DNA of 64,000 nucleotides from Calonectria ilicicola. Taxonomy: Eukaryota > Ascomycota > Sordariomycetes > Hypocreales > Nectriaceae. The DNA lies in NCBI GenBank assembly GCA_020809705.1, contig CP085829.1, positions 5,084,001 to 5,148,000 on the forward strand. Direction: 5' to 3'. The first letter of the stretch is position 1, and each line of letters begins with the position of its first letter. This document shows positions 22,931 through 32,918 of the stretch, piece by piece. The position numbers were made by a program, and so were the translations under genes. The notes below the pieces were generated by a model, which worked only from the letters and a program-made list of their open reading frames with translations, was not told where the DNA came from and ran no database searches.

Positions 22931-23028
22931 AAGGGGTGTTTTTATATTTAGGGCAGCTTTGGAGAAGTGGTGAGGTGTAAATTCCCATTTCCTTCGCCTC
23001 ATTCATCTTCTCATCGTCAACCTTCTTC
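22931..23028 (+). repeat. Direct repeat, copy 2
   Basis: The second copy of the 98-bp unit. Differences from copy 1 cluster at its left end and are mostly C-to-T and G-to-A (TTCCTATGTTCAG becomes TTTTTATATTTAG), consistent with RIP-type mutation. Confidence 0.85.
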
Positions 23029-23167
23029 TCTTTAATTTTACTCACCTATTAACTTACAAACAACCTATACCTCTCTACTCTATCCGTGAAGCTAAACTAG
23101 CCAAAGTAGGTCTCGACCTGATTCCCTCCACTGACATCTCCCCTCCAATACTTGCCCCCCTTCGTAC

Positions 23168-23743
23168 ATGCCATTTTCTTTTCCGGTCCTCTCTGCCATT
23201 ATTTCGCAAGTATTCAATGCTGACTTAGAGTGGTTTAGCTTCATCATGCAAGCTATACCAGCACATCAGTTGAACTTTAGAGCAGACTCTCTATACTTGC
23301 TCTTACGGAATGACCCCACAAGACCCGCAACACAAGCTAGCCAGCTGGACTGGCTTCTTTACGCTCGCACTCTCGAAAGGGTTTTCCGGATCGACGTTGA
23401 GAATGAAAACGAATGGACAATAGCAGAACTCCCCAACGGCCATACAAACGACATTTTTGACAACATGATTGCATACATTCGACTGCCCACGACCTCAAAG
23501 TTGTCCACTGGATGGAACGTTGAAGCTTGCAAGGATTCTCTTGCAGGTTTGCAACCAATGAACCGGATGAAGGCTCTAGCAGGAGTGCTCGAGGCCCTGG
23601 ATAAAGATGGGATCCTCAACCGGACCCATTTTTCATGTTTTGACGACATTCACCTGTTCTCCAACAAATTTCGACAGAACAACTATGCTGTTGGGGAGAA
23701 TGTTTTGTATTTTGAGATGGGGGACCAACCATATTATTATTAG
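23168..23743 (+). CDS. Orphan protein, unknown function
   Basis: A single uninterrupted frame of 191 aa. Composition looks like a soluble globular protein: balanced charge, hydrophobic helices such as AIISQVFNADLEWFSFIMQA, and a Leu-rich segment around LYLLLRNDP. I recognise no domain, signal peptide or membrane helix. It ends in an unusual GDQPYYY. It sits 140 nt downstream of the direct repeat pair. The frame just upstream of the ATG is also protein-like in a different phase (about 23088-23160), so the present ATG may belong to a truncated or frameshifted older gene. Existence as an expressed gene is uncertain. Confidence 0.45.
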   Translation: MPFSFPVLSAIISQVFNADLEWFSFIMQAIPAHQLNFRADSLYLLLRNDPTRPATQASQLDWLLYARTLERVFRIDVENENEWTIAELPNGHTNDIFDNMIAYIRLPTTSKLSTGWNVEACKDSLAGLQPMNRMKALAGVLEALDKDGILNRTHFSCFDDIHLFSNKFRQNNYAVGENVLYFEMGDQPYYY

Positions 23744-25040
23744 AGATGTAATGATAAATGCGTGGTGTGTATCTGATTAGATTGGATAACGACATTAGAG
23801 GGACACTATTTTGAAGAATAATACTGGTTACATTCGATCAAGCATAGGGGCGTGAATTGAAATCTATAAACCAAGTAGTGCCGACGATGTTTGCCAGTAA
23901 GACTCTGGCTAACGCTAAGAAGCTAACCAACGTGACCTGTGTCTTAAAAGCTGCGGCCTAAACCACACAGCACCTGCTTGTACCCACTCCCTGTGGAGAA
24001 ATTGGCAGGGCGGGGGGGAGTCATAGTACTGACCCCTTTACCTCTATGCTGGCGTTCTACTAGCCATGGTGCTTGCCGGTGGGAAAAAAAAAAAAGGGAA
24101 TGTCTTGGCATTCGTTGAACGTGAGCCACATGGCGTAACATCTCTACCAAGTTCCTTCAGCGCGTGCAGCGTTTCCTTCTTGGCTGTTAACTAATGCAAA
24201 ACGTAGGTAACGACCACCGCTGCTTATTGGGCCGATTCCAGAACCATTGCCATTGCAATTATTACCCCCAGCTGCTTAGCGTTGCGAGCGCCCCTGATTC
24301 CGCTAGCGGTCGAAACAGACAGCTTCTTTTACTCCCTTCTGATTATGTTGAACTACGCCACATGCGCACTTAACTCGCGCATCAAGGCGGCATATATCAA
24401 GTCATACCTGGGCACTTTTCCCCATTTCCTATATCTCGCCTGAAAATTTGGACAGCTGCCTTCGCACAGTAGTGAGCTTCATCAATAGCACAGTAATTCA
24501 CTCATCTCTAGCAAGTAAGTAAATCATATTCAGCGAGAGTAGAAAAAATTGAAGAGAATATTTTAATTAAATATCATTGTCGCCCCCGGCCCCCTATTTT
24601 CCTCAGCTCAATCAAGTTCGTGGCATCATTATTACTAGCAGCCGTTATGATATCTCTTAATATTGCCACTCACCACTGCTCTTAATTTACTGCATTTTGG
24701 AATGACCGTTAAATAGCTATACAGTACTCGTAATTTAAAGCTAGTTGAAAAACAAAAAAATAGCGGGCTCAACCAAGATTTCTCCTAGGAGCCTTAGGGC
24801 TACAAAAGTGGTAGATACAACTTTGTTCAACAACAAACTTGCTTTGCCATGATTTGAGTGTACGTAATTATCAATGTTTATTAGGAACAAATGTATTCTC
24901 ACTGTCTGTGCTAAGGATCACGGTTTTTTTTTTTAAAGGTTACGGATTAAAATAGAAGAAAGTCAAGATTTTTTTATTGTATGTCGAGAAGGAAGTTTTG
25001 GACGAAAAAGAAGATCGTCCAATAGCCTTTCCTCCTACTT
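23744..25040. other. AT-rich intergenic region with repeat relic
   Basis: No gene supported. It contains dispersed repeat copy B and short A/T runs (24070-24081, 24926-24936). Confidence 0.6.
24765..24820 (+). repeat. Dispersed repeat, copy B (transition-mutated)
   Basis: The counterpart of 22446-22501. It holds the T/A state at nearly all transition differences (GGGCTCAA versus GGGCCCGA, CCAAG versus CCGGG, GGGCTACA versus GGGCCACA) and ends in the same GGTAGATACAA, followed again by CTTTGTTCA. Confidence 0.6.
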
Positions 25041-26252
25041 CTATACAACCCAACGGATCGCTGTCAACGAACTAAATGCCTCCATGGCCCCCAATTCTTC
25101 TTCGTAGTTGCCCTGTCCTAGCCTATCGAAAAACACCTTCATGTCGTAAGGACAATGATGCTTTTCTGGGTATGTTCTAAATTCAAAATACTCTGGATAC
25201 CACCCAGAACAATCCCAGCCTGATATACCTGATATATGCTTATTGTGAATCTAAATATTGTCTGGAAGGTAATCTCCAAAGGTGAAAACCATTTTGTGTG
25301 GCGTATTACGTAACTTGTTGGCAGTTTTTATCAAGTCCTCGCGTCGCTTAGCAATCTGTTTCAATGCTGTTACAGGATATTTAAGCAGAAAATCGACGAA
25401 CTCGCCTTCTGACTCGAAAAATTTATAAACCCGATCCAATTTTATCGTCTGCGGATCCTCTGGGTTGGGAACCTCAACTGGACGGGGGAGCGGAATCCAG
25501 CTATTCACAACGGCCTCCCCCCGTATGTTGCATACCTTTTGGCCGAAAGGGTTTTCCCATGATCGCATCGTTGTCATAATTGTATGAAGCTCTTGATCAA
25601 TCGTTTCACGCTCTTTTTGATTAAGTTTCTCATATTCACAACCGAATCGACGACCAGGTATACGAGTCATTAAGACAGATATAAAGTTGCGGTCTTTACA
25701 GAGTCTAGGATGGTCGGCATAACTAATGATTTTGGAGACAGGAATTCCAGCTGCACGCATACTGCGGATCGTATGGAACTGTCCAATATGGAAACTCTGA
25801 GTCAACTTGATAACAAGACCGAATGGGAGGGGGTACCCTTCAACACACTCAGAGTAACCGTACCATGAGGAATAGTAAAATGAAAACCTCATCAGTAGCC
25901 AATGTACTAGACGCGTAAAACGTGTAGAAAATAGTAGAGGGATGAGATGGTCCTGGCCCTCGCAGCTTGGGGGTTCCGATGCAAGTGGGCGTGGCCCAAC
26001 GGTGAAATTAGGCCATGCAAAAAAGGGATCAAAAAATGGAAAGAAGCGTGAAGTCAAATATTGCAACCACGGAAGTTTTTTCTTCGGCAGCCAATCAACG
26101 GATCGAGTCAAGACCTGCTGCCATTGTGGGAGATGTGAAAAATTCTCGATTAGGCGAATTTTGAAATCGAACCGAGGGGACATCATCTCTAGGGCATGAT
26201 AAGGATCTAGAATTTCCATGTCCAGGTCCGTGTCCTCGGTGATGGTGGCCAT
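25041..26252 (-). pseudogene. APH-family kinase-like gene with premature stop
   Basis: The frame from the ATG at 26252 encodes 333 aa and stops at TAG 25253-25251, exactly after a catalytic-loop-like segment (FGDYLPDNI). The same frame then continues for 69 more codons as family-like sequence (with SGWYPEYFEF) to the next stop at 25041. Relative to the family loop HGDLxPxNI, the catalytic His is Phe. The metal-binding Asp of the usual IDWE motif is Gly (ISGWD). Upstream parts still resemble the family, for example GLVIKLTQSFHIGQFHTIRSMRAAG-type helix text and ISVLMTRIPGRRFG. The simplest reading is a decayed gene. A truncated pseudokinase product from the first 333 codons is possible. Confidence 0.75.
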
Positions 26253-27740
26253 TTTGAAACGGTGAAGTAGTATGAAAAGAAAGGTATTTGTAAGGATGAA
26301 ATTGGGGTGGTAGCTGGAGGAATGTGTCGCTATTTAAGTACCTGGCTGGGCACACCGTAATCTTGAGGTAAATTTAGCTAAAGCCTGCGTTTCTTTGAGA
26401 TTTCTGATTTTAAGGGAGCCAACAAAGCTATTACGAGTATCGAGTGAGGACACGCTTGGTCTGTTATTCCTGAGCTGCATAAACAGCGATAATGTCACTG
26501 TTTCCATATTCATCGGTTAATATTCTGTGCACTTTAGTAGGCTATCTCTCGATAAAGTTAATTTTGGCTCATAATTGGAAAAATTGCAGTCCGATAATCC
26601 TCGAATCACACAGCAACATCTGAGTGTTCACGTGGCTGGCCTTCACAGAACTAGCTCGTCAATTGAGGGAACATCTAACTAGATTTGCCATGTCAAAGCG
26701 TGGTAGGAGTGGCTTCCAACATTGTTGAAACATTGGCAGGAAATGAAAGAACGCCTGGCCTCCTTCACCCGGACTTTGCCGGTATTCAGCTGTGTTTAGC
26801 CATTGAACTAGGAGATCAAGGGATTGATAAGTTATTTTAGCATCTGAGATCAGTGGAATGAACAATAGGAATTACCACCCAGAGACTTGTTCACCGCGAT
26901 TAGTACTGGGGTCGTAGCATTCGGCTTGCAACTGAAGCACTCGTGGTGCAGCATTTTTGATCTGTTCCATCGTTGTGGCTTTTCCCAACCACTATCAAAG
27001 AAAGTAACATGGAAAGCTGTGAGGTTCATCCATGCCTGTGCTTTCTTCTTTGACGGCTTACGATGCCACCACCTCCCTTGGCTGAGCTGATATGCTGATT
27101 TGGTGTTGGTGAGTACGGGCCCTCGAATTACGAGATGTCGAGGGATGACGACTGCACTGTTTCTTTGTTCCAGAAATACAGATGAACCTTTACATCTTTA
27201 ATGGTGGTTCATTGTGTGGAGCGAGGGCAAGGTGTGACAGTGCAAAAGGGGGATGGGCATGAGGACGGACGGCTCTGGCTGTGAAGATGACGGGGATAGA
27301 GTCGGCCCAAGTGGACCAAGCGGGGTGCGGATCGTTTCTAACCAAATCGAGATTTCCTCGACCGGACCGTGCTCATGCGAGTAAACTGCCTCTAACCCAA
27401 TCGGGACTTGCTCATGAAATGTCAACGGTGCTGATCGAACTATGCCGTAGCCCCCGTCTCAATTGCCTCTTGGGTTTCCCGTCCAACTCTCGCTTTTCCA
27501 TTGTAAAGCGGTACAGTACAGCGTATCAATTCGCACATGGATAATACAACTCCGTTACTATTTAATCTGCAAGATGAAATTGTCCAGTCTATGTATTTTA
27601 TTTTTTATCAATATCCCCTCTGCTATAAGCGTGCTGGTTCTTCGTATTTGCTTAATTTGTTTCTCTCATTCTCTTACACGAGGCAGGCATGCGTACTCCC
27701 CAACACCTATTGCCGCATTTGACTTCTCCCGTTTGTCGTC
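26253..27740. other. AT-rich intergenic region
   Basis: No gene supported. A minus-strand frame at 26659-26865 encodes 68 aa with protein-like text (LDLLVQWLNTAEYRQ and PMFQQCWKPLLPRFD) and may be the relic of a larger gene, but it has no recognised partner exons. The stretch from about 27640 is the upstream region of the SPT3-like gene. Confidence 0.5.
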
Positions 27741-28937
27741 ATGGAGCCAATGTTCAAGCAAGAGATACAGCAAGTATGTTGATTTAATTTTTTTTTATTA
27801 TAAGCTAAGACTTTCTAAAAGAAAAGAAAAGAAAAGAAAAGAAAAAGGCTTCAGATACATTGCCAGGCATATGACACTCATCTCGAATGACTCCGTCCGT
27901 CCATGGATGAAGACATCTCTCCTCTTCCATTGTTCCCTGTGGTCGTGTCTTTTTCTTCTTCTTCTACGGTTCATATTCATTCCGTCAAATTATGAATGAT
28001 GATTAATAATTTGACCTTGTTAAAGATGATGTTTATTGCTGGTGAACCGCTGGACGTCTCGACCCAAACCATTGCTTTCATCGAAAATATCGTCCACGGC
28101 CAGGTGGTTGAGCTAGTAAGACGCGGCTCGTCCAAGCACTACTATGATTCTAATACATCGAAGTTAACAAAGGCCAATGAATTTGCCAATCGTCGAGGTT
28201 CCCGACTTTTCTCCAATGACGATCTCATTTTCCAGATACGCCACAACACCATCCAGCTTGAGCGTCTTCGCACCGTTCTTGCGTGGAAAAACATCCGAAG
28301 GACGGTGAAGGACGCCGACGACAAAGAGGCGTTCGGCGACGAAGTTTCCTTGGAAGCCGAGTCAAGCAGCTTGTCTAGTGAGGCGCCAGTAAGAAATGCA
28401 GCAACCCCTACCTTACCTACATCGTTGTGCATGGAATCGGCATTTTCAAGCTTTGAACTTGCCCACGGACAAGATGACGTAGACGGTCCTGTCCGGAGTG
28501 AGGTTGCATTTGAAGAGCTCCGCCAAAACGACGAGCGCACTCGAAACATGACCCCGGCCGAGTATGCCATGTGGACCGAGTACCGTCATGCGTCCTTCAC
28601 GTGGCGAAAGAAGAAGCGGTTTTGCGCATGGTCGGGCCTTGGAGACATTGCGCAGAACAAGCCAAACGACGACGTGTTCGATATCCTGGGCTTCCTGACA
28701 GTGGAGATGGTCAAGTCTTTGACAATGGCTGCACTTGAGGTCCAGAGACGAGAAGTTCCCCATCAAAGCTCCCGCGCGGTGAATCCGCCGGGAAATGCGG
28801 CGGTCAGTGGAGTATTCTCGCAAATAGCAGAGTTGAGGAAGCCAATCGAGATTAGACATGTTAGATCGGCCTTTCAGAGAATGCAAATCAAGCCAAAAAA
28901 GTATAGGGCATTGGGAAGAGGGAGAAGAGTCTTGTGA
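27741..28937 (+). CDS. Divergent SPT3-like SAGA subunit
   Basis: Spt3 is a histone-fold SAGA subunit that contacts TBP and directs it to promoters. Modelled exons are 27741-27773 and 28026-28937 (314 aa). The tiny first exon ends in QEIQQ and splicing restores EIQQMMFIAGE, the Spt3 hallmark. The N-terminal histone fold continues with RRGSRLFSNDDLIFQIRHN and RLRTVLAWKNIRRTVKD. The C-terminal region keeps TRNMTPAEYAMWTE, HASFTWRKKKRF and KPNDDVFDILGFLTVEMV. The protein is more divergent than expected for a core subunit. The modelled intron (252 nt) holds an AAAAG repeat. A second possible intron (28116-28172, GTAAGA...ACAAAG, 57 nt, in frame) lies inside the fold; if removed, the product is 295 aa. 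It could be an extra copy or the only SPT3. Confidence 0.8.
27819..27846 (+). repeat. AAAAG tandem repeat in intron
   Basis: About five AAAAG units inside the modelled first intron of the SPT3-like gene. Confidence 0.75.
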
Positions 28938-29481
28938 ATGGTCCCCAGCGTGGTTGTCTTGAGCAATACGTGTTGAATGCAACTTGTTTTTATTTACTAT
29001 ACACATACCGGTGATCGCGGACTAGATATAGCCAACTGAAGGCAATATCTAGGTTGCTCTGATTTGGTAATAAAGTAGCTGTGCAGGTAACCGTGTGGAT
29101 ATTTAGTGTCTCATGTTTTCTGCCCTTCACAGCTTAGCGTGTCTCTCATGATGTGTTAGGCGCGCGCGGGTAACGCCCAATCAGTATTTTCAGCCTCCTG
29201 GCCTGGGGTTAAACTTGCGGCTTCCCGCCTTCTGCCTTCTAAGATCGGTCGGCCGTGCCCCAAATTGCTTATTCAAGCCAGAAAGTAGCGTAAAAATATT
29301 CTACGTATGATTGGTGACATACAAGTAGTCCATCAAGGCAACCCAACCTCGCGCGCATGCAAAAACAACACATATTTTGCCATTTTGTTTTGGTCGCAGT
29401 ATTTGCTTTACCCAACACTTCATCCACGGCGTTCCATTTGAATAGCACGACTCTGAACGAGCGCGTCATGTTTAGGCTGCG
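28938..29481. other. Convergent intergenic region
   Basis: 3' flanks of the SPT3-like gene and the orphan on the minus strand. No gene seen; the frame at 29269-29469 has no recognised features. Confidence 0.6.
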
Positions 29482-31077
29482 TCAACCACCCACCGGCTCC
29501 TCCGTATCCTGGGACATTCCTTGAAGGGCTTCAGCTGTGTGTCCCTTCGATGGGAGATTTAAGATGACGAGATACAAAATATCCTGCAACCATGTTAGAG
29601 ATGAAACCACTATTTTCGGGATATTGATACTCACGCTTTCCAGTAACCTCATTGATTTGTCCGTCGGCTTTTCATCGCTGCAACTTTGGGAAGCTGTAGA
29701 TTTGCTTCCCTGCTCTGCCGATCCCCCCTCCACGCTGTCATTTTCTTCCTTGGGGTCAGCCTTTTGGCCGCCGCCTTCGGATTCCGCAGGCTTCTCGTGT
29801 CCATATCGCCAGCGGCCTCCTGTGAGAAACGAAACAATGTCGCCGCTAGTGGCTGGGTGGCTCGGGTCGGCGTATCGAGACCTGAACTTTGGCTTTGGCA
29901 GCAGGTTTGCTATGGACGGTCCGTTGTTTTTCTCTAGCCACTTGGCTTGAGCATGCTTGTCCAAATATCCATCAACCCATACTCCTGTTCTGTCAAACAC
30001 ATTCTTCTTTTTCTTCCTTTCTTCGTTGTCTTGGCCAATTGCTGCACCTGGGTCGTTAAGCGGCGGGAAGATCAATGGCGCTGGCCGAACCTGTCCAACA
30101 ACACCACTGTAAGGTTTCATCCTCTCATACATTGTCGCTCGAGCTTTCTTTAGAAATTCTTCGCTAAATTTCTCCCGTTTAACATCGTCGCTTGTAATAG
30201 AGCTGGCCTTGACCGCCTCCCCTTCAAAGTTGGCCGAAATAGTGAGCTCGTCATCACCGGCGGAAGGCCGCCAAGTTGCAACAAGACAAATCAGTCCTCG
30301 CGGAGAAAAAAACTCTGAATTTATACAGTCCAGGAACTTGTTGGACCGAAATCGACTTTGCACCTCCAAGGCAACATCAGTAGCGACTTCGACCCCAATC
30401 CCTATGAGCGTTGAAAACGGTTCAGATGCGGCCATGCCCGCAAATCCCGCCAAGTTAATGGCGTTTAGCCACGGATTGGGTTCGAGAGTCTTGTTGAATG
30501 TGTCGATAAAGTCAAGGAATACTTCTTGGTCGACCCCCATGTCGGCCAAGACAGGCGCATATGCCCGCACGAACCCACGAGCCCGTTTCTTGGGCCGCCT
30601 TTGAACTAGGATTACTGGCAAGGCAAGCCGGGTTTCTGATTCCACATGTATCTGGTGCGAGTGCCTCTTGAGGAAGGCCTTGGCGAGATCATTTGGCTCC
30701 TCTGGCGACTGTGAAACTGGATTTTCTGCCGCGGTTTCTTGCGCCGCTTCATCCAACTCCCAGATGGCTTCACTAGTTTGTTCGAGGACGCGTCCTTCGT
30801 TGGTCCTTTGGTCTTGATTAATAAGCTCATCTTCTTTTCTTTTCTTTTTCTCTTGGCGGTAATGAGAAGCTTCAGAGATGAATCCAACGCCCGCTGCTGC
30901 CATTCTGACCAGTGCATCTACAGGGTCGTCCTTTTTTCTGACTGCTCTGTCGGGCCTGCTGAAAATGTTGTCCCTCTCTCGAATGACATCCTGAACAACC
31001 TTTGATTTTGCCTTGGACGCCGATTCTTTGGCATCCCTCACCAGAATAGAGGGCTTTGACATTGATATGGAACACAA
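29482..31077 (-). CDS. Orphan fungal protein, unknown function
   Basis: Modelled exons are 31077-29635 and 29583-29482, giving 514 aa. The 51-nt intron has GTGAGT, a CTAAC branch site and TTGCAG; it is in frame without stops, so an unspliced reading gives 531 aa. The N-terminal 130 residues are charged and probably disordered (QEKKKRKEDE). A central block at about residues 155-275 looks globular, with RPKKRARGFVRAYAPVLADM, a hydrophobic helix pair (AINLAGFAGMAASEPFSTL) and EVQSRFRSNKFLD. The C-terminus is acidic and Ser-rich. It resembles a widespread uncharacterised family in sordariomycetes, as far as I recall. No catalytic motif or signal peptide. An in-frame ATG at 31062 is an alternative start. 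Confidence 0.75.
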   Translation of the reverse strand: MCSISMSKPSILVRDAKESASKAKSKVVQDVIRERDNIFSRPDRAVRKKDDPVDALVRMAAAGVGFISEASHYRQEKKKRKEDELINQDQRTNEGRVLEQTSEAIWELDEAAQETAAENPVSQSPEEPNDLAKAFLKRHSHQIHVESETRLALPVILVQRRPKKRARGFVRAYAPVLADMGVDQEVFLDFIDTFNKTLEPNPWLNAINLAGFAGMAASEPFSTLIGIGVEVATDVALEVQSRFRSNKFLDCINSEFFSPRGLICLVATWRPSAGDDELTISANFEGEAVKASSITSDDVKREKFSEEFLKKARATMYERMKPYSGVVGQVRPAPLIFPPLNDPGAAIGQDNEERKKKKNVFDRTGVWVDGYLDKHAQAKWLEKNNGPSIANLLPKPKFRSRYADPSHPATSGDIVSFLTGGRWRYGHEKPAESEGGGQKADPKEENDSVEGGSAEQGSKSTASQSCSDEKPTDKSMRLLESVSINIPKIVVSSLTWLQDILYLVILNLPSKGHTAEALQGMSQDTEEPVGG

Positions 31078-31665
31078 AGCCGACGTGGTGTCGCCGTGGG
31101 TGGGGCCGTGGATCGGACTTGGCTTTTCAACCTCTGGAGATATCTATGGGATGTTAAAATAGACTTAAAGCGGGCGCAAGGACCTTGTCAAATATGAATC
31201 CCTAAAATACTAGGACGGTATCAAAGATTGCCATTGATTACATCAATCGCATTAGAGGCCTCCGCTAAACAAACTGAGAGGATCCGAGCTGAACCCATCC
31301 ACGAATGAAAGCCAACACTTGCAAGCATCCGCGGAGAGCGAAAATGCTTGGCGTAAGCCCGACAATGCCTCATTGACGTAGCATCTCAAAGCGACAGAGG
31401 TGAAGCGCTGCCCGCGGAGAGCGATCATCTTGGCGTAAGACGGTGACAAAATTTACAATATTGGTGGATATTAACAAGACGAGCTAAGCATAAATAGGAA
31501 TAAAATACACAGACAAGCCTCTGTACGCCTTCATTGCACAAACTAATCGTTTCATCCGAATTATGCTGGGTGGACTTTTTATGAGCTCTATTTCTGTACC
31601 GTTTCGCTAGCCACGTACAGTCCCCGCTATCAAAGCGGAAAGCATCTCATCCGTCAAGTTTATTT
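31078..31665. other. Intergenic between the orphan gene and BCKDH E1 beta
   Basis: The promoter of the minus-strand orphan gene and the 3' flank of E1 beta. A 14-nt GCGGAGAGCGA-like motif occurs twice, near 31331 and 31413. No gene seen. Confidence 0.55.
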
Positions 31666-32918
31666 CTAGTAATCAAGTACTTTCTTGATGTTGTCGTAGA
31701 TTCCTAAATAAATGTAAGTAACATATCGCATGCGTTCTGCTCTTTTCAGTACTCACTCGCAACGTCTGGAAGATGAAATTTCTCGTACAGCAACGGGTTG
31801 TGGATGCTCCATCCTGCAACCCGCGCCACTGGTGCCTCTAGTCGCAAAAACGTCTCTGGGTCCTCTTGGATAGCTGCTGCCACCTCAGCACCAACGCCTG
31901 CGTTGACCATGGCCTCGTGAACCACCATGACGCGTCCTGTTTTTCTGACGCTCTCAAACACTGTCTTCTTATCCCAAGGGTAAACCGTTCGTAGATCGAT
32001 CAGTTCCGCCGAGATGCCCAAATCTTGTTCGGCTTGTTTAATAGCTGACATGCACAGGTACAAAGGCTGGCCATAAGAAATAATAGTAACGTCGCTGCCC
32101 TCTTTCAAAACCTCGGCTTTTGATAGTGGGAGCTCGTAAGACGCGGTGGGCACTTGCTCAACAGCGGCTCGATAGAGAATCTTGGGTTCCAAGAAGACAC
32201 ACGGGTCATTGCTGCGGATGGCTGCAAGCAGGAGACCCTTTGCCTGGGACGGGGATCGTGGCATAATCACTCGCAATCCAGGAATATGCGTAAACAGGCT
32301 TTCGGGTGATTGCGAATGGTAGAGGCCACCATGGCCAACACCACCGCAGGGCATCCGTACCGTAAGGCCCCCAACGCTCCGACCGCAGGTTCCATCACGA
32401 TATCTGAACTTGGCCGCCTCGTTGACGAGCTGATCAAAAGCAGGATATATGTAGTCGGCGAATTGGATTTCAGCAATGGGTCGCATGCCCTCGGCGGCAA
32501 GGCCAATACCGAAGCCCATGATGCCCTGCTCGGTCAAGGGTGTGTTAAAGACCCTATCAGCACCATGGGTATCGGCGAGCTTCATTGTGCATCGGAAGAC
32601 GCCTCCAAAGGCAACATCTTCACCAAATATGACGACCGACTCGTCCTCGGCGAGGGCGGTGCTCATGGCATCGTTGACGGCCTGAAACAGGTTCATCTTT
32701 TGTGTAGTTCCATTGCGGACATGTTCGGGGAGCTCCTTGTTGCTCAGCGCGACCTGGGAGCTGTGCGCCAGCAGGGGCGTCGTGCCATAGTCAATTGGGA
32801 CGTTTAATCTAGCATTGGGAGGATGTGTCGAGTAGCAGCGAGCCAAGGGGGCCGAGAGTCGAGCAACAGACGGACGCAAGAGCGCGCTCCTCAGGTGGTG
32901 TACTGTGCAATGTTTCAT
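31666..32918 (-). CDS. Branched-chain alpha-keto acid dehydrogenase E1 beta subunit, mitochondrial
   Basis: This is the beta subunit of 2-oxoisovalerate dehydrogenase, the thiamine-dependent E1 that decarboxylates keto acids from Val, Leu and Ile in the matrix. Modelled exons are 32918-31757 and 31703-31666, giving 399 aa. The short last exon restores the expected ending ARIYDNIKKVLDY; without splicing the protein would stop at DVASEY. The N-terminus is Arg/Ser/Ala-rich (LRSALLRPSVARLSAPLARC), a mitochondrial presequence. Family blocks include FGEDVAFGGVFRCT, NTPLTEQGIMGFGIGLA, FADYIYPAFDQLVNEAAKFR and LIDLRTVYPWD. The frame is open upstream to 33005 but the presequence favours 32918. Confidence 0.94.

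Larger units (their letters stand above)
20890..23167. other. AT-rich region with repeat relics
   Basis: No intact gene. It contains the tandem-like repeat pair at 22798-23028 and a dispersed repeat copy at 22446-22501. A related short match sits near 22322-22345. Short frames are stop-rich and unrecognisable. Confidence 0.6.
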
